64,000 nt of DNA from NCBI GenBank assembly GCA_002104935.1, contig MCGT01000041.1:7501-71500 (forward strand), in the 5' to 3' direction. This DNA comes from Hesseltinella vesiculosa (Eukaryota; Mucoromycota; Mucoromycetes; Mucorales; Cunninghamellaceae). Positions within the stretch are counted from its first letter, which is position 1. Each line of letters begins with the position of its first letter. This document shows, in pieces, positions 59,101 to 64,000 of the stretch. The notes below the pieces were generated by a model that was not told where the DNA came from, did not search any database, and saw nothing but the letters and a program-made list of their open reading frames with translations. The translations under genes and the position numbers were made by a program.

Positions 59101-61300
59101 AAACCTCTTGTCAAAGCTCTGCAAGAACTCGACACTGCCATGCAAACCGAGCAAGAGTACCTAGCTATGCTCAAATGGATGGTTCGTCATGCAAAGGCAG
59201 AAGGTAAAACTAAAAAAAATTGAAATAAAAAAAAACCCCCCAGGCTCATGACTGTTCTATTTTTTTTTTTTTAGGTGATCTTAGCAAGACGCTGGCGGAG
59301 ATCAAGGGAGCACTGGTGGCCAAGTATGGGGCGACTGGCGGCGGCCGACTGTCGCATGTGGTGGGCCAGCTGAAACCCTTCCAACAATACCGCGCGAAGC
59401 TCGGTCAGATGGTGGCCAGCTTTTTCGCTCTTGGCGAAGAATGGCAGCAACCTGGCAAATTGTACAAGAGCATCGGTGTTGGCCGCACAACCAACGTAAA
59501 AAAGGCGGTGGATCATGGTCAAGAATCGATCCGGCGGGTGTGGCATCAAGTCAAGCGCATGATGGATGATCGCGAGCGCCAATTGCAGGAGCAACATCGG
59601 TACAAGACTGGCCAAGCGATGCTACAGGAGGTGCTGCAGGAGGTCTTGCAATTGCGTGAAAAGGTCGATCGTCTGCAGCTGTATGGGAAGAGCGTGGCCA
59701 TGGACCAAGAAGAGCTGCGCTCGCTCGAGCATCATGTCGAGCATGAACTGAAGAAGAAAATCCAGCGAGTCAACAAGCTGGTGTTGGACGAAAGCAAGAA
59801 GCGACCTCTCAAGCAAGCCATGGATGACCTGATGCACGGCATGCAGCGCCGCAAGCAGCAAGCCCAAATGGAAGGCAACCTTTCCCTGTTTATGGATCTG
59901 ATGGACCAGGTGGATGACCATTTGCGCCAGCTCGATCGCACGATTGATCAGGTGGCGGCCCGCAACGCACGTCTTGTCAATGTGGAAGAGGGCGATGATG
60001 AAGATGACCAGACGGACGGCCCGGACGTGCCGACGATTGTGGTGCAGGACGGTGACAAGGTCAAGAATCCTGGCTCGGTTGGCAAGAAGAAATTCGACAA
60101 GGCAGATCTGCAGCGGCAATTGCGTCAGCTGGTGACCTGTTACAAGCACAAGGAGCCATTGATCCAGCAGTTGTTGTCGCGAGGCAAGGAAGAAGCACAA
60201 AAGAAATTTTTGCACGACCAGGCTCGGGTGTCACAGCGGCTTCAGCAATCCTTGGACGCTTGGGCAACCACGCAGGCCAAAGCTCTGTCGCAAGAGAAGG
60301 AGCTGCAGATCTGTATCAATGCCCTCAACCACGAGTTCTTTACCAAGCTGGCCATGGCCAACAGCATCAAGAAGAGTCCCAATGTCAATGTCGATACCTC
60401 CTCGTCCACCTCGTCCTCGTCCTCGATTGGTTCTCGACCCAGCACTCCTTTGACTGGTGCACGACGTCGCACCATCACTCCTGTGCGAGCTTCACGCACT
60501 CCTCGGCCGCCTTCTGCCACGCTGTCCCGAGGGTATGTTGCTGATCCCAAAAACGAGCTGGATGTCCATCTTGGCCGTATTGTGAATGGCAGTGGCTACA
60601 AGATGGCTATCAAGATGGTTCCTAATGAAGTAGGCAAGTACTGGTTTGGCGAACGTCTGGTCTACTGTCGTATCCTTCCAAGCAAGATGGTGATGGTGCG
60701 TGTTGGTGGTGGTTGGGTGGAATTATCTCAGTAAGCCTTTGTTGTTCTAGTTCAGCTCTGGAGGTCCTGGTTTCTCATCTTCTTTTCTTTCTTCTTCACT
60801 CACCCACTTGTCATTGAAGGTTCTTGAAAGGTAACTATGCCAAATGGAAAAGCACGCCGACCGGCTTTTTTTAGATTTTATGAATGCCTCCCCCAATTTT
60901 TTTTTGTGGCGCCACTCACGAAATTCTTGTTTTTTTTTTTTTTTTTTTGCTTTTTTGTTCAGATCATGGGCACTTGATGGATCATTCGCAAAAGAGCGTG
61001 TCAAACCAGCGTCGTCCTTCGTCAGGACTGGCAACGCCCATCCTGCCAGAAAGTAGCCAGCGAAGTGTGTCCCCTAGTACTTCAAAAATCATTCTTCGTG
61101 GCGGTGCAACCATGAATTCCAGTCCAAACCTTTCACAAATTGCACGACCTGCTCGTAAACCTTCGTCGTCATCATCGTCTGCGGGTTTCCTTCAAGAAGA
61201 TGGCGTCTTTGTACATACGGATCAAGATGGCAATCAAGTCTCTACAAAGCTAACAAAGGCTCCCCAAGGTGCAACCACTTCGTCCAAACGTCACTCTTGA
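50187..61300 (+). CDS. spectraplakin-like giant cytoskeletal linker (CH-CH, spectrin-like, GAS2)
   Basis: Nine exons (50187–50780, 50834–52187, 52254–53772, 53861–55171, 55249–58061, 58139–59203, 59275–60730, 60820–60830, 60963–61300) close in frame to 3,486 residues. CH1 lies at about 78–185 (LTKWVNIQLQ, FKDGRKLLKLL) and CH2 at about 271–380 (WVRIQLEDYI, DFSRSWRNGLAFCLLIHRH), a tandem actin-binding pair. About 2,600 residues of helical, Gln/Asp/Leu-rich sequence with regular W/L spacing follow and look like divergent spectrin repeats. Near 3311–3379 is a GAS2-related (GAR) domain ending GKYWFGERLVYCRILPS and MVMVRVGGGW, a microtubule-binding module, then a Ser-rich basic tail. Exon 8 is 11 nt. 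This is the spectraplakin/dystonin plan without EF hands. Confidence 0.9.
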
Positions 61301-62177
61301 ACCCGTCATTTTAGCTACAAAACCCTTTTTTTTTTTTTTTCCCCGTTCATCCCTCCCCCCTTTTTTACACATCCATTTTTAGTTCACCATTCCCTGTATT
61401 CATTGACCAAATGCATTGCATCATTTTCCCTAGTCAAAACATAACCCTTGCTATTTTTTATTCCCAGCCGTTTGTTTAATACGACATGCCCTTTCAAAGT
61501 TTTGTTTAGATTCAAAAAACAAGGAGTTCTATCATTGTCACCTGTCACGTTTGATTTCTCTTTGTTGTTCAATCCATTTTTTTCTTTCCACCGAAATAAT
61601 CTCTCCCCCCAAAGCCACTAGTTGAGTTTCTTTTCTTGATCGAAAAAGTACAGCATGTCCCGCTTTGATCAGACTGACTCAACATATTTTTTTTCATTAC
61701 TCCTTATTATTCTTCCTTGCAATGATAAAAAAATGAGCTCCCAATTGTAATAAAAAAAAAGCAAGCTATTCTGGCTTATCAGTCTTACAGTCAATAGATA
61801 AAGAATCATGACAGAACTCAGTGCTCTTTTGAAAGAATTGCTTCTCCCCTTGAATGTACTACAGGGAAAAGGTCTCCGTTTGTGGATGAACAAGTTAAAT
61901 TTTTTTTTTTTGGCTGTGACGACGAAACTGAGTGTGGTGAATTGCATCTCAACAACGATTTTTTGTTGTCGAGCATGTGTGTGAAGATTTTTTGGGACGG
62001 TGCCACCAATTCTCTTTTTCATTTTTTTTCTCCTTTGTCCGTTTTTTTTCTATTTTGCCTTTTTCTTTCTCTTTTCACTTTCTCAGCTTGGTTGCGTTGA
62101 CTTGATCTTTCCTATTGCTTTATTTGCTTACTCTCTCCATTAAAAAAAAAAAAATACATCTTGTAGTGGCAAAACTG
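61301..62177. other. intergenic, no gene seen
   Basis: A T/C-rich stretch after the giant gene and before the PHD gene. Open frames here are short and phenylalanine/serine-rich. Nothing else was recognised. Confidence 0.6.
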
Positions 62178-64000
62178 ATGGCTCCCAACGCGGTCAAGTA
62201 AGTGCTGGCTTGGCTGACCAAGATGAGGTTGTTCATTTTTTTATCTTTATCTTGTCATCATTAGACCAGTGTTTGGTAGTTTGGAAAATCAAACGCAACG
62301 ACAGAAACGCTCCAGAATTGAACTTTTGGGCATAGCTGACGAGCGACCCTTTAAGCACATCCGTCCAGCTGGTCCTCACCTACCTGCGAGTGCTTCCATG
62401 GTTGAACAAGAAGAAGTTCAAAAAGAAAACGTCCCTCCTGTTTTGGTTCAGTTTGCGCCTGTGGAAACAGCCACTTCATCACCCACCCATTCCCATCATT
62501 CACCTTCGCCTTCCACCTCCCCCAGTCGCTTTGTACCTCATACTTATACAACTCAAATCTCTGGTGATACCACTCGCACCAACGGACGTGCTACCATTGG
62601 TTGCAAATCTATTGGCAAACCCAAACCTTCTCATGAACACCGCTTGTCGCCTGAACAGCTCAAGCTGCTTAGCCGTCGCATCGATCCTTCATTACCCATG
62701 TCCCCTCGAGGCTCACCTTCCAAGCCGGTCTTGCCTGACATCTTTCAAGAGGACATCCCCAAGGAAGTCGTCAAGCCGACCGTGGCTTCGCACTGTATGT
62801 ATCAGACCTGTGTGGATTTGTGGCCAACCGAGCCTACCCTCGGTGACCTTGGCTCTGACAACATCAAGAACTTGACCAACATGCTCAAGGTGCGTCTGTC
62901 CCAGGCCAAATACCGTTTATTGTCCAAGCTCGAAGACGAAGAACAAAAGCTGGTGGCCGATGCTGCCAAACCTCCAAAGATTAGCCCTGCCTTTGCCCGT
63001 GCCCGCCGCCTGCTCAACGACGACATTGACTACTCCACCTGGCCCACCTTTGAAAAGCATGTCATCACCTTGACCGACAAGCGTACCCGCTCCTTCCTGA
63101 CCGTCGTCGGCAACGCCAAAGGCCTCCACCAACAACGCGAAGCCTATCTCGAACGTCACCATCAAAAACGTCAACTTGAAAATGAACAAGCCAAGCAACG
63201 GCTCAAAATCAGTATCCAACAACGCCTCAAGCCCAATGTCTCCTGCCCCCCTCCTGCTCGTCACCCCTTGCCCTACAACAAAAAAGACCCAGCCTCTGCC
63301 AAACGCAAGCGTCCCGTCCATCCCTCTCTGCCGGCCAAACCCTCCAAGAAAAATACCAAGGACGTCGACATTGCCGAAGGTCGTCAGCAAGCTGCCCTTG
63401 TCAACCCCACCACGATGGAAGATGGTAAATTTCTTTCTTATTTTATCTATCCATCGACGACTCACCCCCCCTCCCTCTTTTTTTTTAAGGCACGCAAGCA
63501 TTTGTTTGCGCCCCCTGTAGCAAACAATACAAGACTCGTAACGGTCTGGCCTATCATTTGGCTCGTTGTGCCAACCGCATTGGTGCTTCTGCCAGCCAAC
63601 CAGCCTCCGAAATACCAACAAAGAAAAAGTCTCGACCCGTGCCCACCCAGCCACAGCAACAGACAACCGAAGACCTGCCAGCCAAACCTACCTCTCCTGA
63701 AATGACCTCACCCATTCCCTCCACTGCATCATCCCACAGCACTGTGCAATGTATCTGTGACCATCCAACCGACGATGACGGCATGATGCTTCAATGTGAC
63801 CAGTGTCAGCTGTGGCTTCATTTGGACTGCGTTGGCGGAAGTGAATCGGTGCTGGAAGATGTCTACCACTGTCCTCGCTGTATTCAAACCACCACTACCC
63901 CAGCCTCCCCCCAACCCATCATGGAAACACCCTTGATCAACCACTCGGCTGCCTTGGACTCATCTGTCTTGATGGCCACCCCTCTTGAGTCCTTGTCCTC
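62178..64000 (+). CDS. PHD-finger protein, 3' end outside window
   Basis: Three exons are seen: 62178–62197 (MAPNAV), 62265–63424 and 63490 to beyond 64000. About 560 residues are visible. The first 380 are mostly disordered and Ser/Pro-rich with a helical block (LTNMLKVRLSQAKYRLLSKLEDEEQ) and basic patches. Exon 3 opens with a zinc-finger-like CAPCSKQ...YHLARC and then a PHD finger, CICDHPTDDDGMMLQCDQCQ to YHCPRC, with the C4-H-C3 ligand order (CIC, CDQC, WLHLDC, CPRC). PHD fingers read histone H3 tails, so a chromatin role is likely. The stop lies beyond the window. Confidence 0.87.

Noticed and set aside
1..64000. CRISPR arrays, bacterial operons, rRNA or tRNA genes
   Set aside because: None was seen; the gene structure is eukaryotic throughout and no regularly spaced repeats occur.

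Overview
The window is nuclear DNA of a filamentous fungus, most likely Mucoromycota (Mucorales). The evidence is dense genes with many short GT–AG introns (about 50–80 nt), A/T homopolymer runs inside introns, a CotH-family gene, a velvet regulator, and a decayed gene that resembles a multicopy family I associate with Mucoromycota. The genus cannot be set from the sequence alone. Exon models below were built by hand from splice signals and reading-frame continuity; most close exactly in frame.

Layout. 0–3.5 kb is an accessory edge: a LINE reverse-transcriptase scrap with a short tandem repeat, two unrecognised divergent genes, one copy of a dispersed repeat, and a decayed ORF cluster that may be a Fanzor/TnpB-like nuclease relic. 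3.5–43.5 kb is a gene-rich core with 16 protein genes: CotH-like secreted protein (-), EXORDIUM-like secreted protein (-), type II membrane protein (+), U2 snRNP A' (+), small unknown protein (-), acyl-CoA carboxylase beta subunit (+), RBMS-type RNA-binding protein (+), acyl-CoA oxidase (-), PUS9-type pseudouridine synthase (-), HECT E3 ligase (+), velvet regulator (+), EngB-type GTPase (-), MSS1/MnmE GTPase (+), AMSH deubiquitinase (-), kinesin-4 (+), CLR4/SUV39 histone methyltransferase (-) and YIPF6 (-). Several start divergently from shared intergenic regions.

43.5–48.9 kb is a second accessory island. It holds two head-to-head copies of an unknown repeat (a large imperfect palindrome), a decayed gene with a PD-(D/E)XK-like signature broken by a 19-bp tandem duplication and other lesions, and a broken Tc1/mariner-like transposase that has lost its first catalytic Asp block. 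A third fragment of the dispersed repeat ends about 40 bp before MET8.

48.9–64 kb returns to core genes: MET8 (siroheme synthesis), an unusually large gene of about 11 kb for a 3,486-residue protein with two calponin-homology domains, spectrin-like coiled coils and a C-terminal GAS2-related domain (a spectraplakin-type actin–microtubule linker), and a PHD-finger protein that runs off the window.

Functional themes: fatty-acid/acyl-CoA metabolism (carboxylase, acyl-CoA oxidase), mitochondrial translation GTPases (EngB-like and MSS1, sharing one intergenic region), ubiquitin handling (HECT, AMSH), cytoskeleton (kinesin-4, spectraplakin) and chromatin control (CLR4, PHD, velvet). The most unusual intact gene is the spectraplakin-like one; the most unusual non-genic structure is the 43.7–45.0 kb palindrome and its dispersed relatives.
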